DNA of 64,000 nucleotides. Source: Silurus meridionalis. Lineage: Eukaryota > Chordata > Actinopteri > Siluriformes > Siluridae. The stretch lies in NCBI RefSeq assembly GCF_014805685.1, contig NC_060900.1:5331101-5395100 (forward strand). The letters are read 5' to 3'. Of this stretch, positions 1 through 16,200 are shown in pieces (the stretch's first letter is position 1; every line of letters starts with the position of its first letter). The position numbers and the translations under genes were made by a program. Under the pieces are notes generated by a model. The model searched no databases. It was not told the DNA's origin and saw only the letters and a program-made list of their open reading frames with translations.

Positions 1-648
1 AATACGACTGAAAAAGTAAAGAATTTGAGTGGGTCAGACTGGGTGACAGAGCCCAATAACGAGTGATGTAACCTTGGTGGTTCAGCTGTTCTAGTTTAAT
101 AATTGCACAGCAGTACAACTTTTGTATGACGTTGGGGTTTTTTGTTGTGTTTTTTGTCACATTCTTAACTATAACACAACTAAACAGCCGAGAGCGGCTT
201 AGCAGTCCAGAGGCATTATTTGGAAAAGGTGTGAGTTTCTGTAGAATTATATAGATTCTCACTTTATTTATCTTCTCTGGTCTGTTATGAGAAAAAGTTG
301 CTGAGATATAAGCAAAATGTTTTGTTTAATTGGCTCGAAGGTATATATTATGAAGCAACACAAAGCCACTCAGCCATGGAGTAATCGTTAAAAGTTAAGT
401 ATTAAAAGGTGACTGCTGCCATTTGTGGCCATGAGTCCAAAAGAGCAAAGCTGACTGTGCTCTCAGATTGGGAGGGCCATTCATGGAAGGCTGTGAGCTC
501 ATATGGGGGAAATGGGGTGGATAGTGTTTCCCTCAAAATGGGAACAGCAGGTTGAAAAGATCAGGATGGCTGCCTTCATGTGTTTTCTTTAGAAAAGCCA
601 GCAAAGTAATAAACAGTAATTAATATACTTTGCATTTGTATATTTCAG
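1..648 (+). other. hnrnpk upstream intron (no exon seen)
   Basis: This stretch ends in a polypyrimidine-AG acceptor at 648 that opens the first recognisable hnrnpk exon. That exon starts with two bases completing a codon, so at least one coding exon, the one holding the start codon, lies upstream of the window. I see no ATG context matching the hnRNP K N-terminus and no other gene here. Confidence 0.7.
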
Positions 649-5777
<5,129 letters not shown>

Positions 5778-6670
5778 CACGAATCATCCTTCGCCTCTCT
5801 CAGGACCTGCCGCTTCACAGCACGCGTGAAACCCCGCAACAGCTTCAGCAGATGAATCGATTGGAACGTTCTCTTGTTCTCTAGGATTGAATTGTTTTGC
5901 TTGGCTTTTTAGTTATTTTTTTACTTCATTGTTTTAAGCCCCATGCTTATGACACCTCACAGAAAAAAAGCCTGAGATTATGCTGTTTTGTATTGCTTTT
6001 TTTTTTTTTTTTTTTTTCTTTCCCCCAACCGGCCTTCCCATATCAATCCAGAATGTAAACCCATGCTTTTTTTTTTTTTTTTTTTTTTTGTTTGTTTTTT
6101 TTTTTTTTTAGATTTTTAATATGTTTATTTTCTTTTTACAAAGTTGAAGGGGGGGGGGAAACCTTCTTGTGGCTGTGTGGAGAAAATGGTGTGTAAATAT
6201 CCAGTCATTTATATGGAAAAAGAAAAATTGGTATATGAATCTGAAATCCCGTACTTGTTCTGTCTGTGTGTCGCTTTCTTCTGATGATCCAGGCATTGCA
6301 GCAGCTCATCTACCGGCTGCCGTGAAGTCCGGAAGACTTGGTTTAATGTTGTGGGTTGTGTATCGGTTTTCTCTCCCCAGTTTATTGCTGGGTTTTAAAC
6401 CTGGTATTTATCCAATTTGCTCTACCTCTGAATTTTTTTTTTTCATAGGTCTGCCACTCTAAATAAGACCCAATTTTTCTTCTTTTTAAATCGAAAATGT
6501 GGGTGTATGGTTGTTCTTTAGATTGTGTTTGTGACAGAAAAGTGAATTGGGGTTTTTTTTCCTCTTATCTGGGTTTTTTTTTTTCTTACTCAAATTGTCT
6601 GAGGTTCTTCACCCTGATACATTTGTAGACTGTCATTTGTTGACAATAAAATATATGCCAGTTTTTAAAA
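5778..6670 (+). other. hnrnpk: hnrnpk 3'UTR with polyadenylation signal
   Basis: Non-coding sequence follows the TAA at 5775-5777. It contains long T tracts (about 6000-6110) and ends at AATAAA at 6645-6650, the first canonical polyadenylation hexamer I see after the stop. The mature 3' end is inferred to lie about 10-30 bases beyond it. Confidence 0.65.
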
Positions 6671-7151
6671 ATGTGTTGACATCATATAATCAGCAAATGA
6701 TTCGACAATGCATACTTTCTATCCTGTACTTATAGAATCCAGATGCTGAGATTGAAAGGAGCAATATGCTAAATAAATCAAGGTTCTCAAAAGATATTTC
6801 CACTGTGCATATGTACAAGCTTGAAGAATTTCTTCAGCATTTGATGATATTCAATGAAATTTTTCCTATATTAAATGTCAAGTCAGCTGTTTTTAGTCTA
6901 CACGTGAATACTTTTATAGAAAGAGCACAATAGCCATCCTTATCGTCAAAACATATTGTCCACCCTTCAATATGTGTCCACCGCTTCATTGATTATTTTA
7001 ATGTTCCTCTAAAGCTGCTAAGGAAATCTTGAGTCAAACCTGAGATCTGAAAAAAGTCTGACAAATTAACTCGTTACAAAAATAGCTTTTCCCCCTAAAT
7101 AAAACCCACTAATGTGCCTGAATTATTTTTTATTTTTTGTTACTGTAACTA

Positions 7152-7440
7152 TTGGAGTTAAGTTTCCAATTTCAAGTTTCTAGTTACACAGTGAGGGAGG
7201 TGAGATTGAGATGGTTTGGACATGTGCAGAGGAGGGACATGGGGTTTATCGGTAGAAGAATGCTGAGGATGGAACCGCCAGGAAGAAGGAAAAGAGGAAA
7301 AGCCAAGAAGGAGGTTTATGGATGTGGTGAGGGAAGAAATGCAGGTAGTTGGGGTGAAAGAGGCAGATGTAGAGGACGGGGGTATGGAGACGGATGATCC
7401 GTTCTGCCGACCCCTAATGGGAGAAGCTGAAAAAAGAAGT
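7152..7440 (+). mobile_element. Non-LTR retrotransposon 3' fragment (RTE/Expander-like)
   Basis: The + strand reads as VRLRWFGHVQRRDMGF followed by a Gly/Arg/Lys-rich stretch, the typical C-terminal end of a LINE reverse-transcriptase polyprotein. It runs into GATGATCCGTTCTGCCGACC and AATGGGAGAAGCTGAAAAAA, the kind of 3' tail found in fish RTE-type elements. It is 5'-truncated and frame-damaged. The clade is from memory and uncertain. Confidence 0.65.
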
Positions 7441-7577
7441 TACACAGTGATGCTGCCTGGATAATTAATGATGAATAAAACAGTAGTTTGGTATGAAAGG
7501 GTGTTCCTGTTACCACCCTAAATGCATGTCATTTATTACTAAATGACGCATAGTATTTTCTGTCTCTTTATAGTCAC

Positions 7578-7965
7578 ACTTTATAGACAAAAGTATTTAG
7601 ACACCTAGCTTTCCAGCTGTATGTGGATCTTCCCCAATCTGTTTCCACAAAGTTGGAGGCGTACAGTTATATAGGATGTCTTTGGATGCAGTAGTTGTAG
7701 ATTTTCCTTTACTTAAACCAGGAGATCCAAACCTGTTCCATGACAATACTCCTGTGCATAAAGTGAGCTTCATGATTGATTGGTTTTGCATGGAGGGGTT
7801 GGAAGATTTTGAGTGGCCTTCTATAGAGTTTCAACCTCAAGCTCAAAACACCTTTGGACATTTGGGATGAATTGGAACGCTGATTACACCATCCTCCCTC
7901 ACCCATTAGTACCTTGTATTACTAACACCCTGCACAATATTCCCAGAAGAGTTTAGGTTATTAAG
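7578..7965 (+). mobile_element. Tc1-type MITE, copy 1
   Basis: Begins with ACAAAAGTATTTAGACACC and contains degraded transposase words (PGDPNLFHDNTPVHK, close to the Tc1 HDNAPVHK motif). The same layout recurs at 14198, 30049 (reverse), 34199 and 47055 (reverse). The frame is broken, so the copy is non-autonomous. Confidence 0.65.
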
Positions 7966-7976
7966 AAATATTGATA

Positions 7977-8183
7977 AATAAGTGGTAGCTCAGTGGTTAA
8001 GGCTCTGGGTTACTGATTGGACAGTGGTTCAAGCCCCAGCATTACCAAGCTGGCACTCTTGGGCCCTTGAGCAAAACCCTTAAAACTGTGTGCTCCAGGG
8101 GTGCCGTATCATAGCTCCTCCTAACATTGCTGGTATTTTCGAAGAACGAATTTTACTGTGCTGTAATGTACATATGACAACAT
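7977..8183 (+). mobile_element. tRNA-derived SINE (Mermaid/V-SINE-like), copy 1
   Basis: GTGGTAGCTCAGTGGTTAAG resembles a tRNA A box and GGTTCAAGCCCCAGC a B box. A conserved SINE body follows (GGGCCCTTGAGCAAAACCC) and an AATTTTACTGTGCTGTAATG tail. The tRNA-like head is the internal Pol III promoter of the SINE, not a functional tRNA gene. The Mermaid label is from memory. Confidence 0.7.
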
Positions 8184-9039
8184 TTTTTTAAATTTTTTTT
8201 TTTACCTTTGAAATGAAGCATGCTGGATGGAAATTGAAATCTCAGGCATACTCCATTACACCAGGTGTCGCTGTTTCTCCTTTTGAGTAAAAACAGAAGA
8301 AAGTATGCATATGTCTGAATGAAAGCACTTCGACCTTATGGGCAACGATCACAAATGCATACTGCTAATAAACACGTTTACTAGTACACCAGACTAGTAC
8401 ACACCCAGTATTATACTTTGTAGTACGGAAGTGTGCATTGTCTACCTGCTATTTTCTAACTTCATACTTCTGCACATGCTCCTGTAGGACTTTTTCTTTT
8501 GGATGCACCACTTGTCTTTCGGTCTGACTCGATTTCTGGTGTGTATGCGTTCACATCCGGTTTATATTCTATTCAGCTGATTTAGTTTTTAAAGTATGAA
8601 TGAGTGAGTTATGTTGTGGCAGATGTTTGGCAATGATCCGTTTTAGAACATGTGGATTTCAGAATTATATATGGGAATTGTAATGGTTTTAATGGAAACT
8701 AATTGTGTAACCTTGTGAGTTTGTATTGGTCATTTATTCAAAAATCTATTGCTGCCACGTTATGGATAGTGGATACCATTAAGGACCAATAGAACACCTT
8801 TGGCAACTTATTTAATAGTGTCTACTGGACACTATTAGGCCTCATTAAGCATCCAGGGGTTTCTATGATGCGTTCTTTGGTTGGATGATAATGATTTAAT
8901 AATGCACACAAACCCATAATAGATTCTGAAGTTCCTGCTATGATGATGGATTTGGACTGTAATGAATATAAACAGTCTGCTACAGTGGCATATGGCATGA
9001 ACAGTTCAGCATTTAAGCGCCCATCAGTAAACAGTTCTA

Positions 9040-9302
9040 TAATGAATGGACATTCGGTGTCACCCAGATGAGGATGGGTTCCTTCCTGAGTCTGGTTCCT
9101 CTCACTGTTTCTTCCTCATGCCACGTCATGGAGTTTTTCTTTTGCCACAATCACCACTTATATTCATATTTCAAATTTATCGGAACTAAATTTCATATCG
9201 ACATTATTTTATATCGATATTTTAGAATGGTTTTATCTTTGTAAAGCTGCTTCGAGACAATTTCCATTGTTAAAAGTGCCATACAAACCATGAGCAGAAG
9301 GA
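9040..9302 (+). repeat. L2-type 3' tail repeat, copy 1
   Basis: Carries GAGTCTGGTTCCTCTCACTG, TTCTTCCTCATG and GTAAAGCTGCTTCGAGACAA, shared with copies at about 26670 (reverse), 31105 and 48045. This is the interspersed repeat that in fish ends in a short tandem after GCGCTATAGAAATAAA, consistent with an L2-type retroelement tail. Confidence 0.6.
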
Positions 9303-9733
9303 GTTATGAACTGATGCATTTCTTAACTAAAAATATTGAAGATTTCTTTTGTTCCAGATATGACCTGATTTAGCTGGTGGCAATGCTGGTTCCCATATTT
9401 GCTTAGGAGTTGTTTACCTTGACAGGCAACAAAAGTGTTGTCCTCTCTGAATACATTCATTTATCTTTTCTTTTATCCTGGTCAGGGTGGTGGTGGATTC
9501 TGAGCGTATCCCGTGATCACCAAGTGTGAGGTAGGAATACAGCACTAATGAGATGCCACAAACATGTGAAAAAAAACCTCAGACACAAACATGTGAAACC
9601 CCCTGTTCAGGTTCAAAGCAAAGTGAAAACGGATCAATCCGAATTACTAATGTACTAATGTCTTATAACTGCTGAACATTGTTTGGAGCTGATTTTATAA
9701 ACATCATGAATATGCTCTTTACTTTGGCACAGA

Positions 9734-12139
9734 ATGGAGCAGCCACTGATGCCTCGGGAATCAGGCCAGTATGTGGCGGAGAAGAGCCGGGACGTCTTTG
9801 TGGATGAGGAAGGGGTTGAGAAGGTGGCCGAGATGCTCTACAAGCTGCGAGACACTGAGGCGTTCACGGCTAGTGGCTGGAAGATGATGAACCCACTCGC
9901 TCCCTCTCCGGACACAGACGAAGCCATTAACTGGGTTTTTGTGACGGACACTATGAACTTCTCCTTCTGGCCTGATAGAGATGACCAGCAGTGTGAAGTG
10001 AAGCACAGAGGAACCACATATCGTGGTTACATGTCTCTGTGTGCAGCTGTCACCAGGGCTATGGACGAGGGTAAATGATGCTGACGGGGGGGCAATAAAG
10101 CTCATAATGCTTGTCTGTTAAGTTAGATTTGACCTTTGACATTTACCCTAGTTTTTTTTCTTCATCAAAGGTGTGCCTATAACTGATCCTGCCTACTTCT
10201 CCAAGATGAGCGAGGCTGACCTGGCTAATGTCCTTCGGTCAGATAGCGACACACCCATGCCCATGGTGAAGGAGCGTCACCAGGCCCTCACTGAGGCCGG
10301 CCGTGTTCTCATGCAGCATGGCGGATCTTTCAGGAGCTTCATACGACCCGGGCAGGGTGATGCTGAGAAAATGATGCGGTACATTGTGGATAAAATACCC
10401 TCCTACAGAGACGAGGCGAACTTTGAGGTAAACATGAATAGTATAACTCCAAACAGATCCCAATTTGATCTGGTAGCAGCACCTCCATGGACCACACATC
10501 ACACTGACCCCATCATTGATTAAATTCATTAAGTTTTTTCTGTGATAAATGTGATTTTGATGAACCAGGGCAAGCGGATTTCCTTTTATAAGAGGGCTCA
10601 GATCCTCGTGGCAGATTTCTGGGGGATCATGGAGGCCAGAGGTGAGGGGAACATTCACAACCTGGATTACCTCACCATGTTTGCGGATTACAGAGTGCCA
10701 CAGGCTCTTGTCTACCTGGGGGTACTGCGTTACTCTGATGCTCTAATGGAGGCACTGAAAAAGGGTAAGAATGAGATGTGTTGTTTATCTGTTTTTGGAT
10801 AACAGTCCTACATTATCCTAATTCCTGCTGAGTGGTGCCAGTGGTCTGCTCAAACAAATTAGCTTTGAAAACTTTATACTACAACAACTAACACCAATAC
10901 ATCTCTCATTGCTATGAAATTAAATGCCGCTGTAGGAATCTCTGCATTGAATTAAATTTGTCTTTAACTTATTGGTGTTGGTACTTGGACGTGTAACGCT
11001 TGTTGTGGGTCTTGGTCTTGACCAAGAGTTGTTTTTTTTTTTTTTTTTTGGTTTTTAAACAATGTGGGTTTTTTTTTTCACTTGTACAAGGTTTAACACG
11101 AAATAATATACAGTATTTCACCAGCACTGCACAGGTTGTTGCTGGGATCCTCTTTAACTCCTCCATAATGACATCACGGAGCTGCTGGATGTTAGACACA
11201 TTGCGCTTCTTCACCTTCCGCATGAGGATGCCCCACAGGTGCTCAATAGGGTTCAGGTCTGGAGACATACTTGGCCACTCCTTCACCTTCACCTTCTTCA
11301 GCAATGCAGTTGTCATCTTGCTGTATGTTGAGTTATTTTCAGAGGACACTAAATCTGTATTGCTATACAAACTGCACACTGACTACAAAATATCCAAGTT
11401 TCATTTCTATAGTATTGTCACTTGAGAAGATATGCTAAAACTGTTGCTGAATGTCAGGGGTGTACTCACTTTTGTGAGATATTGTATATAAAAACATTGA
11501 CTCAATGTATGAATTATGCTGACTATTGGAAATAGATTTCTTTTATCTTGACTCAGGCACACTTTCATTTGGTCTCAACAGCTTCAAGATTCAAGACTTG
11601 ACTTGATCTGGGATAGTCCTGGTCTTGGTCTTGGCAGTTTCTGATATTAGTCCTCTTTGTAACTGGACTAGCAATGTGAGCAGCATGAAGAACATCCACA
11701 TGTCGCAACAAAAATACAACACCGACCAACAAATCAGCACCGGATTTATTACAGAGGACCCAAAAACTGATCAATATAATCATGTTTACTGTGTTTCAGA
11801 GGAGAACATAAAACCTATAAGGCCAACGATGAAGCGAGGCAAAATGATCGCTATGGCTTTGTGAGAATCTTTTGATACTGACAGAAGCCTGTTCTGTGTT
11901 TTTGTGCAGGTGAATTGTTGAGTTCGTGTGACAGGAGGGAAGTGGAAATCCGTGGCTGTTCGATTTGGTGTGTGGAGAAAATCAAGAATCGTCTTTGGCA
12001 GCTTGTACAGGAGAGAGACCAGAAGAGCTGTGACATAAACTCGGCTCTTATCGATTTTTACCTGTGGCCTTATGCAAAACAACATCATGAAGAGATGGCA
12101 CACATTCCCATACACCACACACGATGCATATATTATTAA
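9734..12139 (+). CDS. qng1: Queuosine 5'-phosphate N-glycosylase/hydrolase (C9orf64 family)
   Basis: Salvage enzyme of the Queuosine_salvage (DUF2419) family. It releases queuine from queuosine 5'-monophosphate so that the base can be reinserted into tRNA. Four exons: 9734-10070, 10171-10427, 10569-10764 and 11910-12139, phases 1/0/1, total 339 aa plus stop (human about 341). Landmarks in order: MPRESGQYVAEKSRDVFVD near the N-terminus, WVFVTDTMNFSFW, RGTTYRGYMSLCAAV, VPITDPAYFSKM, LRSDSDTPMPMVKERHQAL, SFYKRAQILVADFW, the family-typical TMFADYRVPQ (with an Asp expected to be catalytic), EVEIRGCSIWCVE and the C-terminal CIYY. Nothing is broken. Intron 3 is 1.1 kb because of a Tc1 remnant. The start fits the human alignment. 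AATAAA follows at 12170. Confidence 0.96.
11100..11490 (-). mobile_element. Decayed Tc1-like element in qng1 intron 3
   Basis: On the - strand it reads MSPDLNPIEHLWGILMRKVK and then RDVIMEELKRIP, the DD34E-transposase C-terminal region. The + strand right end GGGGTGTACTCACTTTTGTG AGATATTG matches the inverted repeat of the fuller element at 44651-45941. The left part is missing, so it is inactive. Confidence 0.75.
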
Positions 12140-12169
12140 AATGCCTACAAAAAACTTCACTTTATCTTT

Positions 12170-12175
12170 AATAAA
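12170..12175 (+). terminator. qng1: qng1 polyadenylation signal AATAAA
   Basis: A canonical hexamer 31 bases after the TAA of qng1. It gives a very short 3'UTR and leaves only about 740 bp to the gkap1 start codon. Confidence 0.6.
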
Positions 12176-12228
12176 GAAATTAAAAACTCTTCTATTATAT
12201 ATATATTTTTAACTCTGAGGTAAATGAA

Positions 12229-12283
<55 letters not shown>

Positions 12284-12889
12284 TGTCTGTCTGTCTGTCT
12301 GTCTGTCTTTAATTTCCGAAACGCCACTTTTCTTAAAACGCATTTGGTCCACTCGGGCTGCCTTAGAGACGGTTGCAGACACTTTGCTGGAATCCACAGC
12401 GGCTACACGAGACTTCAGAAGGTGAAAGTTAGGTTTTAATGGCAGCTTCTAGTCTGTTTAAATGGTTGTTCGGGAATCATTTGAGCTCAAGCGAGACGAT
12501 AAAATTGTTAAAGAGAATAATTGTTTAGAAGAATGTCGAGCGGTAAACAAAAAGGGACGCGGCGAGCTAGTTTTTCTAGCTAACAACGACTAGCGATACT
12601 AGCAGCTCGAGGGTCTGGAGTAATACATAGAATGATTTTCTTTCAATAAAAGAAACTTCTTAAAATATGTATTTACTGCACCAAACCACGGAGCTTGTTT
12701 GGTTTAATAATCAATGACTTATTGTACAGCCGAGGCACTGATTAGCATTTTCTATTAAAGACCCTTCTGTGCAGCCTTTGTTGATTTATCATCATAACCA
12801 TGACGTCATACTTCCAGCACATCCTTCTTTCTTTCTTGTCCTTTGCACTAATAAGACCGGCTTCATGTCTTTCCCTGGTTTCTTCCAGA
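12176..12889 (+). promoter_or_regulatory. gkap1: gkap1 promoter/5'UTR region
   Basis: Between the qng1 polyadenylation signal and the acceptor TTTCTTCCAG ending at 12889 lies the compound microsatellite, then a moderately CpG-containing stretch (12315-12620). A possible 5' non-coding exon ends at a donor-like CAGAAG|GTGAAA near 12420. No core promoter element stands out. KIF27, which lies here in human, is absent. Confidence 0.4.
12231..12308. repeat. (GT)n then (CTGT)n compound microsatellite
   Basis: About 26 GT dinucleotides followed by about six CTGT units in the short qng1-gkap1 gap. Probably length-polymorphic. Confidence 0.95.
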
Positions 12890-12914
12890 CGCATCCCAGT
12901 ACACAGGCTCCAAC

Positions 12915-13186
12915 ATGGCATCTGCGTTGATCTCGGTCCCGACCACAGCGTCCCGCTTCGCCTTGCTGCAGGTGGACTCGGACTCCGACACGGACTCCGA
13001 CTCGGGAAAACCTAAATCATCTCGAGAAGCCGGGAAATCCTCGCGATCTGGGAAATCCGCCGGCTCCAAGAGCAACCAGAGCGGTGACAAAAAGAAAGAC
13101 AAGAAGAAACGCAAGAAGGAGCAGCAGCAGAGTGAAACCAATGAGGTGACTTAAAGGAAATCCACACTGAATAGCACATGCTCATA

Positions 13187-13222
<36 letters not shown>

Positions 13223-16200
13223 ATCTGATCAGGGATTGTACTGTTCAGTGTGTGTCCAGGTGGACTTTTTGACAAGTTTCAGGTTGTCCCAGGGGTGGTG
13301 GTGTCTTTGTTTCTCTCTAAGGTATGAGTGTCTCCTACAACGGTCTCATTCAAAAAAACTTTTAGGTGAAAGCTAGACGATGATCTCAGGAGCCTCTCCG
13401 AACTGTTGCAAGAGCGTTCGGAAATCGGATGCCGTGATCGATGTCCTTGGGAGGAGATGACGTGAGGGCTGAGTCCCACTACAACCACTATCACATAGTC
13501 GATTTTCATAGTTGGCAATGACGAAAGCTGTAAAAGCCAAAACTCGACTAATGTGCAGATAAAAGAAGTTGAACTTGCGGTAAAATCACTGAATCCATCG
13601 TAAAACAAGCCATTTGGTGAAGGTGGTATTCAAGTAGGGATCTGTATAAGTGTTCAGAATCTGAGGTGGCTTTCAGACAAGGTTCGAATCAGAGTATAAT
13701 GGTCAAGACTCATGTGATTGTTAGACACAATGGGATTCAGCATCAATTTGTTAGTTATATTTCGAATCAGGTTTATTGGACAATCTGTTGCACAAGGAAT
13801 TTGGTTCCAGCTGTTGCTGACACTCAGAAGTACAGATATAAATAACAAAACTATACATTTAGCTTATAGACACGACTATACAGACTAAATAACAACAATA
13901 TCAGGATCACATAAGATAAACAAGTTACTTTAGGACTTTTGTACGATATGTAGAAGCAACATTGTGTGTAACATATGGGGATGAAGTGAAGAGTCTCTTT
14001 CGTACAATGCAGTACTTGTAGATATGAAGCAGGGCATATAATTAAGGTCAGTTGTTAATGAGGATGATTGCCTGAGGGAAGAAACTGTTCCTGTTCCTGG
14101 CAGTTTTGGTGAACAAAGTTCTGTAGCATCTGCCAGAAGGAAGGAGTTGAAAGAGAAGTGGTTCTTTGGTGTGATGGATTTTTTCTTAAACCGTGACCAT
14201 AAATTTGGAGGCATATACATTTACTCTTCACTTCGACTAGGAGACCCAAACCTGTTCCAGCATGACGATGTACCTGTATGCAAAAACCCAGCTTCATGAA
14301 GATATAGTTTACATTGGTGGGTTGGACTGGAAGAACTTGAGTGGGATGCTATAGAGCTCTGATCTCAACCCTGTTGAACTTCTTTGGGATTAATAAGAAC
14401 ACTGTGTGCACCCCAGGCCTCTTTAACCTACATCAGTACCTGGCTTTACTAACATATTATAACAGCAAATGGGGACTAAATGTGGAATGGGCTGTCCAAA
14501 AAGTACATACGACTCTTATGGTTAGGTGTCTGCAAACCTTTGCCCATATAGTGTATCTATCTCTTTGTTCAGGGATTTTTTCAAGGCATCAACTTGAGGT
14601 TTTATTGTACCCAACACTTAACTTTAGTAAATCAGGAAAGATCACTTAGATCACTTAGCATTTAGACATTCTTAGGGTCTGGTAGCTGTGTGCTGTATGT
14701 TCTCGGCTGCAGGTGTTAGCCAGTTGCCTTTGCTGATCCATTGTTTTGTTTTGTATTTGCTCTGCATTTGCAGCTCAGGAACCTCGCCTTTAAGAAGCTG
14801 CCTCAAAAATCTTCAGCACCTCCATCTACTTTGACACTACAGGGTTTAGCCAGTGAGCTGCTAAATTCCCCTGATCGCACCTCTGCCCCCCAGGAAAGCT
14901 GGCAGGAGTGGAAACAGAGAGACGAGCGGGTAAAAACATCCGATAAACTGTAGATTTTTTTTTCTTTTCTCGCGTGCTCGTTTAGATCGGGTGATATATT
15001 TTGTTTCACTGTATGTGTTTGTAGCTGACCAGCGAGTTGTATGAAGCAGACTTGGAAAAGGCCTTAATCATGAGTAAACTAGAGTTTGAGCAACAGAAAA
15101 AGGTAAAAGCCTACTTCTGCTTCACACACACACACTTTTTAAATAAACCATATATAACTTAGGGTGTGTTAAGTGATCACACGACACCAGCAAATACCAG
15201 TGGCGGGTCGTGCGTTTGGTACCTGGGCCTTCAATGGGGACTTTCCCCAGACTTAATCCACCTCTTAATAGCACCACTATCACATCGCAATTATAGAAAC
15301 CATCAATACAATACAAACACGCAATACAACAGCCCGTGGCATTACAGAGAGAGAGGAATTTCACATATGGAGGGTAAATACCATTTTACTAAAGCAAGAA
15401 ACACAGTTAAGACTTCAAACCGCTACACTACAACCGTAACTGTGCACCTACATCATCTGGAGCAGTTCAGAATCAATATTTGTTTAATAACATGACAAAA
15501 ACATAATGTAAATAAAAGCCAACATACTCACCAGAGATGCAGACTCATAATTTGCAGCGCTCAGAGGCTGTAAGCCAGTGGTACCGCTCGTAGGCACTGG
15601 TCTGGAAGTGGCGAACAAACACTTTCCCGGGACAAGCTAGCTAGCCTTGGGGTCGGCCGACCTCTCCTAGCGTCTAGCTTTTCTTCTAAATGTATTTCTA
15701 AGTATGTCCGTGACCAAAATAAATTTCTCTTCCTCCGTAGGTCATAAAAAAGTCTAACTCAAACGTATGTGTGCAGAGCTACACGCGTGTTTTGCCAGTC
15801 GAACTTGGCTGTAACTGTTTCTCTATGACCAACCAATCAGAGGATGAAAAAATGCTGACGCTACTCTGGGCCAGCTAGCTGCCCTGTGAGGCGAATATGA
15901 AATCTGATTGGTTTAAAGAAACAGAGCTATTTATTAAGGAGACTATGGTAAAAAAAAAAAAAAAAGGCCTGCAGAACAGACTTTGCAGTCCCTGGGATTA
16001 GATTAGTCAAGATTAGATTGACATGGCAGCACATAGAGGCTGCACAAATCTTAATTTATTTATTATTTAACCGATGTGAACTGTTTAAATATTGATCATA
16101 TATGTTGATGATAATAAACTGCGAAAAAAAAACGACAAGCAGTTTTATATTTTGCATTTGTCCTCCATTTTGTATAACATTATACACCTCTAACAATATA

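Larger units (their letters stand above)
6671..9732. other. Intergenic region hnrnpk-qng1
   Basis: No gene is seen. It holds the LINE fragment, Tc1-type MITE, SINE and L2-type tail listed separately. The stretches 6671-7150 and 8190-9030 show no feature I can name. The last bases before 9733 (TTTACTTTGGCACAG) look like a splice acceptor, so qng1 probably has a non-coding first exon somewhere upstream. Confidence 0.6.

Noticed and set aside
7977..8060. tRNA-like A and B boxes
   Set aside because: They belong to a SINE with a typical body and tail, and no tRNA cloverleaf with a proper acceptor stem can be drawn. The same applies to 28576.
12224..12439. Open frames of Val-Cys repeats
   Set aside because: They are translations of the GT microsatellite; the same reasoning removes those at 38171-38420.
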